From assembly GCA_023213395.1 (NCBI GenBank), contig CM041465.1, positions 159,719,741 to 159,783,740 on the forward strand: a DNA stretch of 64,000 nucleotides, written 5' to 3'. The notes under the pieces were generated by a model that worked only from the letters and a program-made list of their open reading frames with translations, did no database searches and was not told the origin of the DNA. Below are positions 44,916 to 57,492 of this stretch, in pieces (the stretch's first letter is position 1; every line of letters begins with the position of its first letter). The stretch comes from Cycas panzhihuaensis. Lineage: Eukaryota; Cycadophyta. The position numbers and the translations under genes were made by a program.

Positions 44916-47084
44916 GTAATGATAACTCGAGATGTAATCACTGAATAGTGGGAAATAGGTAGAAATTGATAAATGACAAGAGGTGCTCATGCATATATAT
45001 AAATATGACTAGAATGATAGAAACTCTTAGTCTTCAGGAGTGACATAAAGCTAGGATCACTAAGCTCTTAACAAACTGACTTACAATAGAAGCTATGTAA
45101 AGTGAGTTTGAATCATAATTAGGACTATGATGGGTCCAAACGGTTGAGTTTAAAAGCCCCAAAATAGCCCACACAATCTAGAACCAAACTATGAATCATA
45201 GGTGGAGACAAGGCCATCACGTAACTTTCCCTAAGAACCAAGAATGTGGTGGAAGATATCTCCCCTTAAAAATATATCTCACACTTTCTTTGCTTTTTGG
45301 TACCCCTTTTTAGGTTGTTTTCCTTCTATTTCTTTTCTTTTTCTTAGGGGGGAGGGGTTCATGGTGCCCTTTTTAGGGTCATTTTCTCTTTTTTTTTTTT
45401 TTTTTTTTGATAGCTTTAAGGAGGGATATATATATATGAATACTTAGATAGTGTGAGGTAGGTGCAAAGGTTTGTCAAGCCATGAATAAGCCAAGAGAGT
45501 TGTCATAACAATGAAACTTTAATAGAACTAAAGCAAGGCCATGGACACTTGGAGACAAGATCAAATCATGAGATAAGTAAGGCAAGTCATGTGACAATCC
45601 CAAGTGTCAAAAAGTGGGGCATTCATAGGGTATAGTCCTCTAATTGGTGACCATAGAGAACTGAGGCATCTGCTAGGATTGGAGTCAAAATGAAATCAGT
45701 AAATATGCCCTTATTCGAAGCTAAAAACATCACCAACCCATACCTAAGTGAAGCACAAATGGAAGGATAGTAAACAGACTAGTCAAGACATCATGTGACA
45801 TAATTGAGAAATGTGCTAATAAGAGGGAGCCAAAAGTGTCTAAAAGCTTAGTGAGGTGGATGAAAGGGATAGAAGAAGTGGACTAAAATATTGACGATGT
45901 GGTTAAAGAGGCTAAGAAGCTACCAAAAAGCTAGGATATAGGCATGAATTGGGCATAGGAAATAAATAGTAAGGGGGCTAAATATTATGGGAGATGGGAG
46001 ATCAAACTATATCTAACCCATAGAGGGTCTGTGTGGGTATTGAATCAATAATCAAGGGAGAAAATTAGACCCGTGGACTATAAACACCTATAAGGGATAA
46101 GGAAGGTGATCTGGGGGATAAAAGGATCACTCGAGAATAAAAAGGAGCTATTAGTGATGGGTATTTTAGTGGCGAAAAAGGGAGTTAGGAGAAGGAAAGG
46201 GCTATTAACCTAAGATGGTGATATTAGAAGTCCCTAGAAGTGGCCAAGACCACGTGGAAAAGATATGGAGAGCCAAAGAGCACCCTAACATAAGGGGAAG
46301 GGTCTTCTACATATACAGGCTCCTTAAGAAATTTGAATTCATTTTCACCATCACTTGTTGAGATTTGAGAGAAAGGCTCTTTACTCTTATTTTTCCATTT
46401 CCTTTGCAAGATCACTATGGGAGATCCAACTGTCAGATTTATGAGTAGGAGGAGTTGTAAGGACCACAAGGGAGAAATGGATCTAGTGCACCTGGACCCA
46501 ATGAGTGGATGTTTATTATTTTTGTTATTTTTCATGTTTTCTATTGTTATATATTTTAGTAGTTGGGCTATTCCTAAATAAGTATAATGGGGCCAAATGA
46601 GGCCTATTTGGGGCCCCATTCTAGGCTAGGTCAGGCCATCTTAGTGCCCTAACCCTAGTGGTCCAAGCATCATGCCCTAAAATTTAATTTTTTAATTAAG
46701 CTTTTTAATGTAGGACTTGGTTGGTGTTTGCCATAGTAAAAATGGTGGTACTATAGATATTGATATAGTACTGCAAATTATTGTAGAGTACACTATATAG
46801 TACCATAAAGATATATGCAGTACTATAAATATATTTATGGTACTATAGATATATTTATAGTATAGATAGGTATAAACCAAAAATTTTATTATTATCTTTT
46901 TTTGCTTAAGTTGTTCATTTTATCAATGATAGATGAGTATATGCTAAGTTTTGATGCCTGATTTACATGATGTAGGTTGTTATGGTGGTAGATAATCATA
47001 TAAATAATGGGACACTAATGTTTAGGCTCATAGATCTAATGACTATACATGATGAGGAGGTCCTATAGAGATGTAGACTTTTGA
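44916..47084. other. interval between RNase H and PMD gene of Tat-C
   Basis: No supported gene. The frame 46224-46619 (minus, 131 codons) has no recognisable domain and no counterpart in Tat-A. A T-run and TA repeat lie near 45391-45436. At 46740-46880 several GTACTATA-type motifs repeat with about 20-base spacing; similar motifs occur in the Tat-C LTR near 35760-35815. The interval should contain the promoter of the PMD gene. Confidence 0.4.
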
Positions 47085-48650
47085 AGATTATGGTGATGGA
47101 ACAATACATGCCAGATTAGTCTTTGCTAGTTGATATTATATCATATTAGGATTAGAGGAGGTAGGTTTTCCACCTAATAATGATAGGGGATGTTACCATC
47201 ACACCATAGGACATCAAGAGGATACTGGGGCTATTAACTAAAGGGGCTTCTCTTAAGTTAGGGGCATTACCTAGTAGCGAGGAGGCTCATCAGGCCACCA
47301 CCTAATTTTTCTATAGCCAGGGACACTAGGATAGGCATGGCGAGAAGGTAAGGAGGATCTTGATGATTAACATTCCTTGTTTGAGGAAATTGATCACTTT
47401 TACGATTATGTTCTAGATATCCCATAGATAAAACTAACAAGAGGTGCCGAGAGGATGGATGGATGTGATACATTGATATAAAGTAAGGGATCAACTAGAT
47501 TAGGCAACATTAGTGGCTACTAACATGGGAATATAGTTGGACCATATTAGGGCAGCTAGCTAATGGGGTTTCTCTTACTATTTCATCCTACAATGCTAGT
47601 TCTTTAACCATTTCTAAGGGGTAGGCTCAATTATAGGACCGCAACCACTGGCACCCAGTGGATCACTCATTCTATAGCCTGGGTGAGCTAGAGTAGGTAT
47701 GCCAATCCATCGACAATACATCCTTAGAGCTTCTTACACTAGATGATTATGTCAAGCACCCTTATAGGGGTGTCCATTGGGATAATGATGAGGAGGGAGA
47801 TGTAGACATTACTAGGGAGGTTATGGAGGCTGGAGGCAAGGAGGGTGAGGATGAGGTGGGCATCATAAGTAAGGAGGAGGAGGAGGCAGCTAAGTATAAG
47901 GGAGAGCTTGGTGCTGGTATAGAGAAAGGTGATCAGGGGGCTCTAACTTCACTAGAGAGGATGCTGCTAAGAGGTATTTTCCTTTATAATATTTAATTTT
48001 AGTCCATCTTCAATTATTTTAGTTTATTTGATTATATATATCTAGTTGCTAATACATGGACTTATCCATTAGTAAGTGACGATATCACAACATAGATCAT
48101 CATCAGAGTGATCACTAACCTATTCCTTATGATCTACATGGAGGGCCAACCTCCTATAGTAGATAGTAGGGAGCCAATATTAACTCCCCTTCATACAACA
48201 ACTTTCACTACTCTACTTTGAGTCAGAGAGGTGTGGGTAGTTGAGACACATAACTCTAGTTAGATCAGGACTAGATCTACGATGAGTAGGTTTAGCTATA
48301 GGTGTAGAGGGCCTAGATGGAGGTGTAGCAAGATCAGATTGTGGTGGAGCACAATAAGCTATAGGCTTGAGTGTAAGAGCTAGAGGTAGGAGGAGCCCTA
48401 GTGTAAGGTGTAGATCATTATGCTCAATATGGAGTTAAGGGACATGTGGGATGAGAGGGATCAGCTCTAAGTACGATATGATTGAGTGGTAGAGTAGATT
48501 GACCCATATGACTACGATGGCATAGTGGCACCAAACGGAGGAGGTCCACCTGTAGGATGAGAGGAGTAAGGTCAGGCCATCATAATGACTAAGGAGGAGC
48601 TTGGGGGTACTTAGACCCCACTAGAGTAGAGAAGGGATCTACTAGGAGAT
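47085..48650 (+). pseudogene. antisense plant-mobile-domain-like gene of Tat-C
   Basis: Again opposite in strand to its own gag-pol. Translation with stops gives LLVDIISY, VFHL, GDVTITP, DIKRILGL, then a PMD-like body. It continues with LELLTLDDYVKHPYRGVHWD (about 47740), matching MEATSLDLLTLPDYV of Tat-A, and an acidic stretch. A GT donor candidate lies at 47974 (AAGAG/GTATTTT), the same place as in Tat-A and Tat-B. YMEGQPP downstream matches VEGQP of Tat-A. It is the most decayed of the three copies. Confidence 0.72.
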
Positions 48651-49400
48651 GGCATCCCTTAAGGATATGAGAGGGGGGGGGGGGTGTTGTATTTTTGTGC
48701 ATTGTAGAGGAAAGTTGGGCCTTCAAGGGTATAGAGTTTGTATGTATGATTGTGCACCCTTGTAAGGATCCTAGCTTCCTCATGAGATGTTATATCCCCA
48801 TCCACATCATACTCTACCTTTTTTATACATAGATATTCATAAGGACCAATTAATACCCCCATCATTTTTTTTATCTCTTGTGTACTTATTTTTTGGATAT
48901 GCTCTTTATACATTACATTACTCGCATGTGTGTATATGCTTTTCTAGGATATGTTTATTTAACATAGATTCATATGTATGGCATCATAGCCCACACATCA
49001 AGCATATACATAAAGTCCATATAAAATGTTGTTACCTATTTGGGATCCAATTTATACTCATGGAGGAGTCTCATACCTCCATTATGGGGTTATTATCATC
49101 ATCAACTTGGAATGATAGGAGAGGGACCTTGGCAAGGTGTCCTATATTAAGATGACATTAACTAAGGTAAAAGTAGTTTAGGTTCATTTTAGAGTGAGAA
49201 AAAGGTAGGGGTAATTTGGTACCATGCCCCCCTCTCAAGGGAGGCTCAACCTCATAGAGGGAGATAGCTCAGGATCATTTTAGACTAGGGGTCAATAGTT
49301 TAGGCTCATACTAGAGTGTGTTGGCAGTTTAGGCTCATAGCAGAGCATATTCACATGGATGCCCCTCTACATTGGAAGGCTAAGAGGTTAGTTAAAAAAC
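48651..49400. other. interval between PMD gene and pol of Tat-C
   Basis: No supported gene. A G-run at about 48671-48682 is notable. AGTTTAGGCTCAT-type motifs repeat near 49160, 49277 and 49320, as at 16118 in Tat-B. Confidence 0.4.
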
Positions 49401-50500
49401 CTGTTGAGGAATTACCCATTGACAACCTTTTTGAACTTGAGGCCTTCCAATGTAGCAATCTGGTATGTGCTATTGTTTAATGTATCGACAACCATAAAGG
49501 GGCCTACCCATTTCGGGCTAAACTTTGAAAGGCAATCATATAAGTACTCTAGTTTGAGGACCTGGTCCCTAAGGACTAAAGGTTATGGTCGAAGGTGCTT
49601 ATCATGCATCCTTTTTTCTTTGCCCTTATATGTAATATTCACTTGATATGCTGCCAGTTGTTTCTTACCTAATGCCTCAAGATCGAGGAGACATGCTTGA
49701 CGATGCCACTGTTCATCCATGACGTCCTTAAGGGAAACCTCAAGTGGTAACAATGCCTCTAATCTAGATACTAAGGAGAATGATATCATACCCATAGTGG
49801 TCCTTATAGATGTATAATAGGCCCATAAGGCCAGATGGAGTTGGACGTGCTAATCCCTTTAGGACAGGGTAACCATCTTTTTAAGGATGCTAATCAAGGT
49901 CCTATTAAAAGCCTCGATTTAGCCATTAGCTTGAGGATAGTATGGGGATAAGGTCTTGTGGGAGATTTTAAGCCATTCATAAAGCTTGTCCATCTCCTTA
50001 TTACTAAAAGGTGTTCAATTATCCATAATAAGGATGTTGTGGACCCCAAATTAGCAAATGATATGTTGAAAGATAAAAGTGGTGATCATTTTTCCCATCA
50101 TTGAAGATAGAGGGATTACCTTACCCCACTTAGTAAAATATTTTGTTGCAGTTAAAATGAATTTATGTTAAGTCAAGGAGAGGGGGACTTATGATCCTAA
50201 TAAGTTTGAGGCCCCATTGGGAGAATGGCCATGGCAACATAATCACATGCAATACCTCTAATGGTTGGTGAATCATGTTTGCATGCTCTTAGCATTTGTG
50301 GTAACACTGAGCATATGCATGTACATCCTTAAATAATGTGGGATAATAAAAACCCATTTGTAAGATGCAGAGGGCCATATATTGGCCCCCAAAATATACA
50401 TCATAAATGTTGTCATGGCATTCATGGAGGACTTAAGAGGTCTTCTCCCATATAATGCAATAGAGGAGAACACCATCAAACAATCATTTATATAATACAT
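49401..50500 (-). pseudogene. pol: integrase of Tat-C
   Basis: The C-terminal part reads KWVGPF-like sequence near 49500, GMISFSLVSRLEALLPLEVS near 49795 (Tat GMTPFSLVYGTEA motif, decayed), and upstream the core remnants near 49900-50170. It is collinear with Tat-B integrase but heavily stopped. Confidence 0.78.
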
Positions 50501-52116
50501 CCTCTATGAGGAAGTAATACAATGCAAAAGCCCTAACATGTAGCTTGATCTTGTCATTAGCATAGTTGGGGTACTTTTGTTACATCAAGTAGTTAACTAT
50601 ATTGCCACACCACTTGCAAGAGGCCAACGGGTGAGGGTTGGCCTCTTGGAGGGCCAAGATTGACTCATCAAGCAAAGTATCATCGATGAAAACTTTCATT
50701 GCATTGGAGATCAGTGTATTTGCTAGTTGCTCAACCACAATCATACCTTTCTTGGACTTACAACTAATGACCTTAAGGTCATATTCCTAAATAAGTAGAT
50801 ACCACTTGATTATTCTTCCCATCAAGTCAGATCGTGTCATTAACTAGCACAAGGGGTCTGATTTAACTATAATACATATCGTATTTCTAAGGAGGTAGTG
50901 ACGGAGCTTCTTGTCGATAAATACCAAAGCTAGGCATTCCTTTTCTATTGAAGGGTAGTTTAGTTCAACTATTATTAGAGTGCAACTTATGAAATAAATA
51001 ACTCTCTCAACCTTAGAGTTATCCTCTTGTACCAACATGGTACCCACAAACTCGTTGCTTGATAAAGTGTGAAGAATAAAGGGCTAATCAAATATAGGAG
51101 GCAGTAAGATAGGGGTGATTATGAGGGCTTATTTGAGTTTGTGGAAGGTTACTTGGGCCTTAGGAGTCCATATAAATGGGCCTCCATTCTTAAGTAAATT
51201 ATTTAATGGTTTCACAAAGATAGCGAAATTCACTAGGAAATGTCTCAGGAAACTAAGGTAACTTAAGAATGACTAGATTTGTCTTTGTGTCTTGGGCTAT
51301 GTCATTTCAACTATGGCCTTAACCTTGTTAGGGTTAACTTTGATCCCTTCTTGAGAGACGAGGAACCCTAAAAGCTTTCCAGCCATTACTACAAGGACAC
51401 ATTTAAGTAGATTTAGGCTGACATGGCACTTGTAGCACCTAAAAACAATCTTTCATAGGTCCATAGGGTGATTGGCCCTTCTTTGGGAGAGGCCTATTAA
51501 ATCATCCATGAAGACCTCTAGGGTTTTGTTGATAAGGTCATGGAATATAAACTACATGGCCCATTGATAAGTTATCATGACATTCTTTAACCCGAATGGC
51601 ATAGCCTTTTAAGCGTAAGTACCTTAAGGGGTAGTGAAGGTCATATTGTGATAGTCCTCCAGGGATATCTGAATTTGATTATATCCAAAAAATCCATCAA
51701 TCAAGGAGATGACCTCAAATCCTGTGATTTAATAGATGATTTTATTGATGAATGGTAGTGGAAAGTTGTCCTTAGGATAAGCACTATTGATATCTTAGAA
51801 GTCAACATAGATCCTAATTATCCCATTTTTCTTTACAACTAGGACAATATTTGACACCTATTTTAGATAATTGATGGAAGTGATGAGGCCTACACTATGT
51901 AACTTCTCCACTTCTATTTTATTAGTAGTTGATCGCTTTGGGTGCAATGGTTGTTATTCTTTCCTAATAAGGCAAGCGATGGGAATTGTCATAAGGTTGT
52001 GTGTAACGATTTAGGGATCGATGCCCTTCATATGAGAATAATCCCAAGTGAAGATATTATAGAATTCATGAAATAGTTATGTGTGCTCCTTAATCTTTTC
52101 CAGTAAAAATTCAACC
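50501..52116 (-). pseudogene. pol: gypsy RNase H and reverse transcriptase of Tat-C
   Basis: The RNase H piece (51047-50844) reads TMLVQEDNSKVERVIYFIS and NYPSIEKECLALVFI. The RT palm reads EVFMDDLIG near 51501-51520, and the N-terminal part has WDYSHMKGIDP near 52030. It stops at the LARD insertion, which splits it from the RT start on the other side. Confidence 0.8.
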
Positions 52117-52511
52117 TGAAGGAAATGAAATATAAGAGAATAGGATAGAACATGAAACTAATAATCAATACATCAATACTTCATTATTGCATGAACAAGA
52201 ATCATTGTATTCAATCCATTGTAGTGAAGAGAGTTACAAATGTCCATAATGAAGGTGGTGTCTAAAGACACTAGGGTTGCACACCCCTCAAATTATATAG
52301 TTTAGGGGAGGAGGGAAACTCCACAACCCCTAAAATTCAAATAACAATAAAATAATCATAACTTAACTTAAAATAAACTTAACTCAAATTAACTAAACTT
52401 ACCTTATATTTATCTATACATGTTAAGCACCCACATGTGTAAATTGATAAAGATGAGGTATGCACTCCTCGTTAGAAGGTAGGAGAGGGGTGATAACTAT
52501 TAATCCTAACA
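52117..52511 (-). repeat. 3' LTR of LARD
   Basis: On the minus strand it starts TGTTAGGATTAA and ends CCTTCA. It matches 57108-57492 closely. Confidence 0.9.
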
Positions 52512-52526
52512 TTCTCCCCCTTAATG
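52512..52526 (-). other. polypurine tract of LARD
   Basis: The minus strand reads CATTAAGGGGGAGAA before the LTR, almost the same as in the gag-only element at 20437. Confidence 0.8.
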
Positions 52527-54629
52527 GTCATCATGAACAATGTTTTCTCTTTAAACTTATGGAATTTATACTTAAGAAAAACTTTAAAATTCTATCTCTT
52601 AGCTTAATCTTTATTAACTTGCTTCAACCTTCTAGTAACATGTGTCCTTCTATTATGAAGGGGTGTAAAAAATCTGTAAGTGAATATAGCTATAAAAAAT
52701 CTATAAGTAAATGAAGCTTGATTTGTACAAAGATGAATAGCTGCAACTTTGACTTTAACTTCTTGGATTTTAAGCAAACTTTGAACTTAAACTTTATCTT
52801 TTAAAAATTTTGTATTGTGAACAACTGTCAAATCATCATATCTCTCTTCTATGATATCATAAGATTCCTTCTCCCCTTCAAATAGAGGATTAGATTCTTG
52901 TGTAACAAAATGATCATGCATTTAATTAGAATCTTCCTTGGTCTTGTCATTATAATCCACGTATTCTGGTACCTATCTCACATGCTTAACAAAATCATTG
53001 CCAAATACATTGGGGGTATCTCCCTCATAAGTAGAAATCAAAATATTCTATACGGATATGGAAATTGTTAATTCACATACTTTAAAAAATACATTATCAT
53101 TAATAGTATAAAATAATATCCCTAAGACTTCATTATTCTTTTTAAAATTTTCTTTAATACTAAGATTGCATTCATGTCACAAATATTTCTAAAGATCATG
53201 TGTAATGAAATAATGTTACATTGTTTGATGCCATAGTGAAAAATTATGATCATCAAATATAGGAAATTACATTTGATCAAGATTGATTACCATTTTTCAG
53301 AAAACTTTAATACACAAAAGGGAATATGCTTTTACTAAGTCAAAAAGGTCGATAAATCAATAAATATGATAATCTTATAAGATATAATTTCAGATAAACT
53401 TTGAAGTAAAATAAATATATGAGCAAATTCAAATATAACTAAGATCCTTTTAATTATGTGAATATTAATTGAAACTTTGGTAATGAAAAATAAAATGTCA
53501 GAATAAGGTAATGTTGGTGTATCTTAAATACTTAAGTTTAACAGCTTCAAAGCTATACTAAATGATGTCAGAATAATATGAAACTTTACCAATTTGAAGA
53601 TTAATAAAATATGTATTCAATGGAACTGATCATTTTAAAAATAGGTTCCTACCAGTCAAATTTTAATGAACCAAATATTTAGGCCTCTCTTTGAGGCATA
53701 ACAGGAGCAGGGAGCTCAAAATAGTATAAAAATACTAATAAAACTTTATAGAATACTATAAAATGGTCAATTATAGTTTATAAGGTGCTCAATATACTTT
53801 TCGATTAAAAATTTGAGAAAAAGATATATACAAAATGTGTAAATAATGGTAGGTTGGAGGCTATTAAGTATCTCTACTTTAATGCTTTTGAAAATCTAAA
53901 AAACACTTCAAAACTTATAAAAAATAATGTCAGTTTGAAGGGGAGTGAGAAACTTTCTAACAAAACTGATGGAACTAAATTCTGATGTAAAACAAAAAAG
54001 TTATAATGAAAATAGCAACAAGTACTTTTATAGTAAAAAGTTTAAAAAATGCAAAAAAACATTAAAGTGTCACTTTCAGCAATTAAAATAAATCTTAAAA
54101 GATAAAGTAAATAGATGGTAATAAAGTTTGTTGATAGTAGATAATGGCATAATAGATGCAAGTAGGAAATATTCTTCTGGTGATAAGATATACTCTATTA
54201 AAAAAGTGATTTTGTAAAAAGGTTTAAAATGGCTTCAAAATTGAATGATCAACTTTAAACTAATTGAAACTAGGTCAAATAAGCTCCAAATTGGTCATAT
54301 GACTAGTCAAAATCACACTACAAAATATTTTGGACTTAGTGGGATAGGTTTCATCATAAACTAATGTCCTAGTAAAACGTTATGGCAAAAAAATACTAGT
54401 TACCCTATGTAAAATAAAAAAAAAAAAAAAGAAAGAAGGAAAAAAGTTTATAAATGATATTAGCCCCTTTGATGATAACCTACGGTCACATGTAAGGACA
54501 CAAAGTTGAGGGCTAAAGGTGAAAAGGGGTTAATTCCATTTAAAACCTAGATTTTGAAGTTTATAAAATATAATTAAATTTTAAAACTTTATAAAAAAAT
54601 GAAAAAATAAAAAATAGAATTTAAATTTA

Positions 54630-55255
54630 GGCATCCGCCACTGCCACGCCCTTGGATGTCACGCCGCCAAATAGTATAGGACTTTACTGCACCTTTGCCA
54701 TGGAGACACTGAGCTAGCTGTCCCCCTCCGCGTGCTTCAATGGCATCTGTTGGAGCTAGAGAGGTATGTCATTAGAACCTTTAGAGCAGGATCTTTGCTG
54801 GCCTACAGTATAATACTTGGTGTTCGACTCGTAAGTTTTGTGCACGTTATACTGCTTTGGAAGTAGTTACTATAGTTCTTAATTTAACACCTCCCTAGCC
54901 CATATCTATAAATGGATTTACATCTATAGATTGAGTATCTGCATCAGATCTAAAGGCTGCACTAGTATTGTAATGATTAGTATAGGTAGTATTCTGGTTC
55001 CTAGGTGAGAATACAAATTATACTGCATTTGAGTATGCTTGGGAGTCTGCCACACCTCTTGGAACTACTTTGATGATGTTAGATGTAGATAGGATGGTAG
55101 CTGCTGCCAATTCTCAAAATCCCACTCTTGTTGAAGCCTTGACCTGTCTTCAAAGATGTGACTTTAGTGGTAGTTGGGAGGTGAGAAGAAACGCAGGGAG
55201 GGAGGTCACGTTCCCTATCGAGATAGAAGGCATCTCTGGGGGAGAAGGCACCTTC
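54630..55255. other. GC-richer island inside the LARD
   Basis: The sequence around 54630-54770 (GCCACTGCCACGCCC, CCCCCTCCGCGTGC) and 55020-55255 is much richer in G and C than the surrounding LARD and has an open plus frame at 55070-55294 (MMMLDVDRMVAAANSQNPT). A poly-A run lies upstream at about 54416-54435 and a TA repeat follows at 55260. I do not recognise the protein. It could be a captured host fragment or a small nested insertion. Confidence 0.35.
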
Positions 55256-56399
55256 AGTTTTATATATATATATATATATATATATCAGATTTGATCAAAT
55301 GTTATTCATGGGAGTAATAACCATAAAAATGGAGAATGTGAAATAGCTTTATGGTTCAAAGAAGATGAACTTTGTTGGTGGAAATAAGAACTGACACCCT
55401 GGATAAGGGAGTAATTTGACTGGTCAAGTTATATCCTTTATCCAAATCTTTGTTTAGTTGTGGTAATAAAATTAAATTTTTTTAGGAACAATAATCTTGT
55501 TTTTCTTCTCTTTTCAAGGAAATGGGATTCTAAGTCTAATGTTGTAATAAGGATTAGAGCTTACCACATGAACTATATAAAATCCAAAGTATTTTTTACC
55601 TTCAACTAATAGATGGAGGTAAAAGAAAGTTCAAACTATGGTCATCGATGAGGAACAAATAACTGTGCTAAGAGGAAATGGGCATGGGATATAACTATAC
55701 AAAATTTAAGAAAATAAAGAGTCTTTTATTTTGCTTAGTAAGGCTTAAGCAATAATATGTTAATATAGACAATGCGTTAATATGATTTAATTCACTAGAG
55801 ATGACTTGATTGTATTAAGCATGAATCTACTTGTGAAGAACATTTGCTTTAGTTTCTTAAAGAGGATAGTGAATGTATTAAAAAAGGTATTGTGTACACT
55901 CTTGCAAAGGCATGTGGACCTTTTCACTTTCTGTAGATGTTATTCACATGTTCTTTCTTATTTTGGCACTTTGTCAAAGTGTAATCCTAGAAGAAATAAA
56001 GAGACTCACGAAATCACTTATGAAGCTGAGTCTCCAAATGAAGTAGAACCAAATCTTTTCAGTATATTGATGAAAATAAATCAATAAAATAAGCTATGAA
56101 ATGGCTAAATCAAGGAAAGGTCAAATATCCAAGGGCCTAATGAAGGATCATATAATGAAGTTGCCAAAAAAAATTCAAATATATTGTCGAAAATATATCA
56201 CAAACAAAATGTATATATATGTATCTAAGATCTTTTCAAATATGTTAGAGTAGATATATCAGAAAAACTTATATATATTCATATGTTTAAATTTGAAAAT
56301 AAAAATGATGAACCTGGTAAGTAGTTGTAGCAGGCTTGCAGCAGAAAATAAACTTTTAAAGATGAGATTTATTGTATATGCTTCTCCAGAAATCTTAAA

Positions 56400-57040
56400 A
56401 TGCCCCAAAATTTACAGATCTAGAAGAAGAACTTGAAAAAATGGTCAAATATATGAAAAAATTTATAGATCTGAAAGAAAACTTATATAAATTTTACAGA
56501 TCTAAAGTAAATGTGGCAGATCTATAGCTAATATTATAGATTTGAAAGAATGTGTAGTAGATCTAAAGTAAATATTACACATCCATAGCCAATATTATAG
56601 ATCTGAAATAAATATAGCAGATCTAAGAAAATATATAATAAAAAGATAAGAATTTACCAAAAAATGGTGAAATATACGATAAAATATGCAGATCTAAAGA
56701 GAACTTTAAGTAAATTTTGCTTGCAACTGAAATCCTATGTAGATCTAAAAAAGTATTAGATAAAAAGATAAAATATGCTTGAAAATAGTCAAATATATGA
56801 TAGAAAATATATAAAACTTATTGATGAAACCTCTTGTAGAGTGATAATAGATTGATATTTACCATTTGCAACTATACACTTACATAAATATGAAGAAAAT
56901 CTGAAATATGTTTGTTATATCACAAGTATATCTTCAAGAATAATCAAATCTCTGATAAAAATATAAGAAACTACTGAAAAATTTTCAGAAATGAATATAA
57001 CCAATATTTCTTGCTTGTAAGTAGATCTGCTATAGATTGT
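56400..57040. repeat. repeated AGATCT units in LARD leader
   Basis: About ten copies of AGATCT in contexts such as CAGATCTAAAGTAAAT and ATAGATCTGAAA occur in 640 bases, at irregular spacing, between the LARD body and its primer site. Confidence 0.75.
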
Positions 57041-57093
57041 CAATAAATCTTCCTTCTTCTTCAAAGAAAAGTTCAACAATGGCTCATAAACCT

Positions 57094-57105
57094 GCTCTGA
57101 TACCA
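57094..57105 (-). other. primer-binding site of LARD
   Basis: The minus strand reads TGGTATCAGAGC, an exact tRNA-Met site, two bases from the 5' LTR. Confidence 0.92.
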
Positions 57106-57107
57106 AA

Positions 57108-57492
57108 TAAAGGAAATAAAATATAAGAGAACATGGCAGAACATGAAACTAATAATCAATACATCAATACTTCATTATTGTATGAATAAGAATCATTGTA
57201 TTCAATCCATTGTAATGAAGAGAGTTACAAATGTCCACAATGAAAGTGGTGTCTAAAGACACTAAGGTTGTACACCCCTCAAATTATATAGTTTGGGGGA
57301 GGAGGGAAACTCCTCAACCCCTAAAATTTAAATAACAATAAAATAATCATAGCTTAACTCAAAATACACTTAACTCAAATTAACTAAATTTACCTTATAC
57401 TTACCTACACATGTTAAGCACCCACATATGTAAATTGATGAAGATGAGGTGTGAACTCCTAGTTGGAAGGTAGGAGAGGGGTGATGACTATT
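57108..57492 (-). repeat. 5' LTR of LARD, outer end truncated
   Basis: Matches 52117-52511 but ends at TGACTATT and lacks the terminal TGTTAGGATTA of the other copy. The inner end is TAAAGG for TGAAGG. Confidence 0.88.

Larger units (their letters stand above)
52117..57492 (-). mobile_element. LARD-like non-coding LTR element in Tat-C pol
   Basis: Terminal repeats of about 390 bases, a perfect tRNA-Met primer site and a purine tract enclose 4.6 kb without RT, integrase or protease. A short acidic coding remnant may lie on the minus strand near 52750-53050 (EYVDYNDKTKEDSN; FEGEKESYDIIEERYDD). Its right LTR lacks the first 11 bases, and the flanks do not show a clean target duplication. It interrupts the RT start of Tat-C. 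Confidence 0.82.

Noticed and set aside
46224-46619. A 131-codon minus frame in Tat-C
   Set aside because: No domain, no counterpart at the matching place in Tat-A, and AT-rich composition; left as unassigned.
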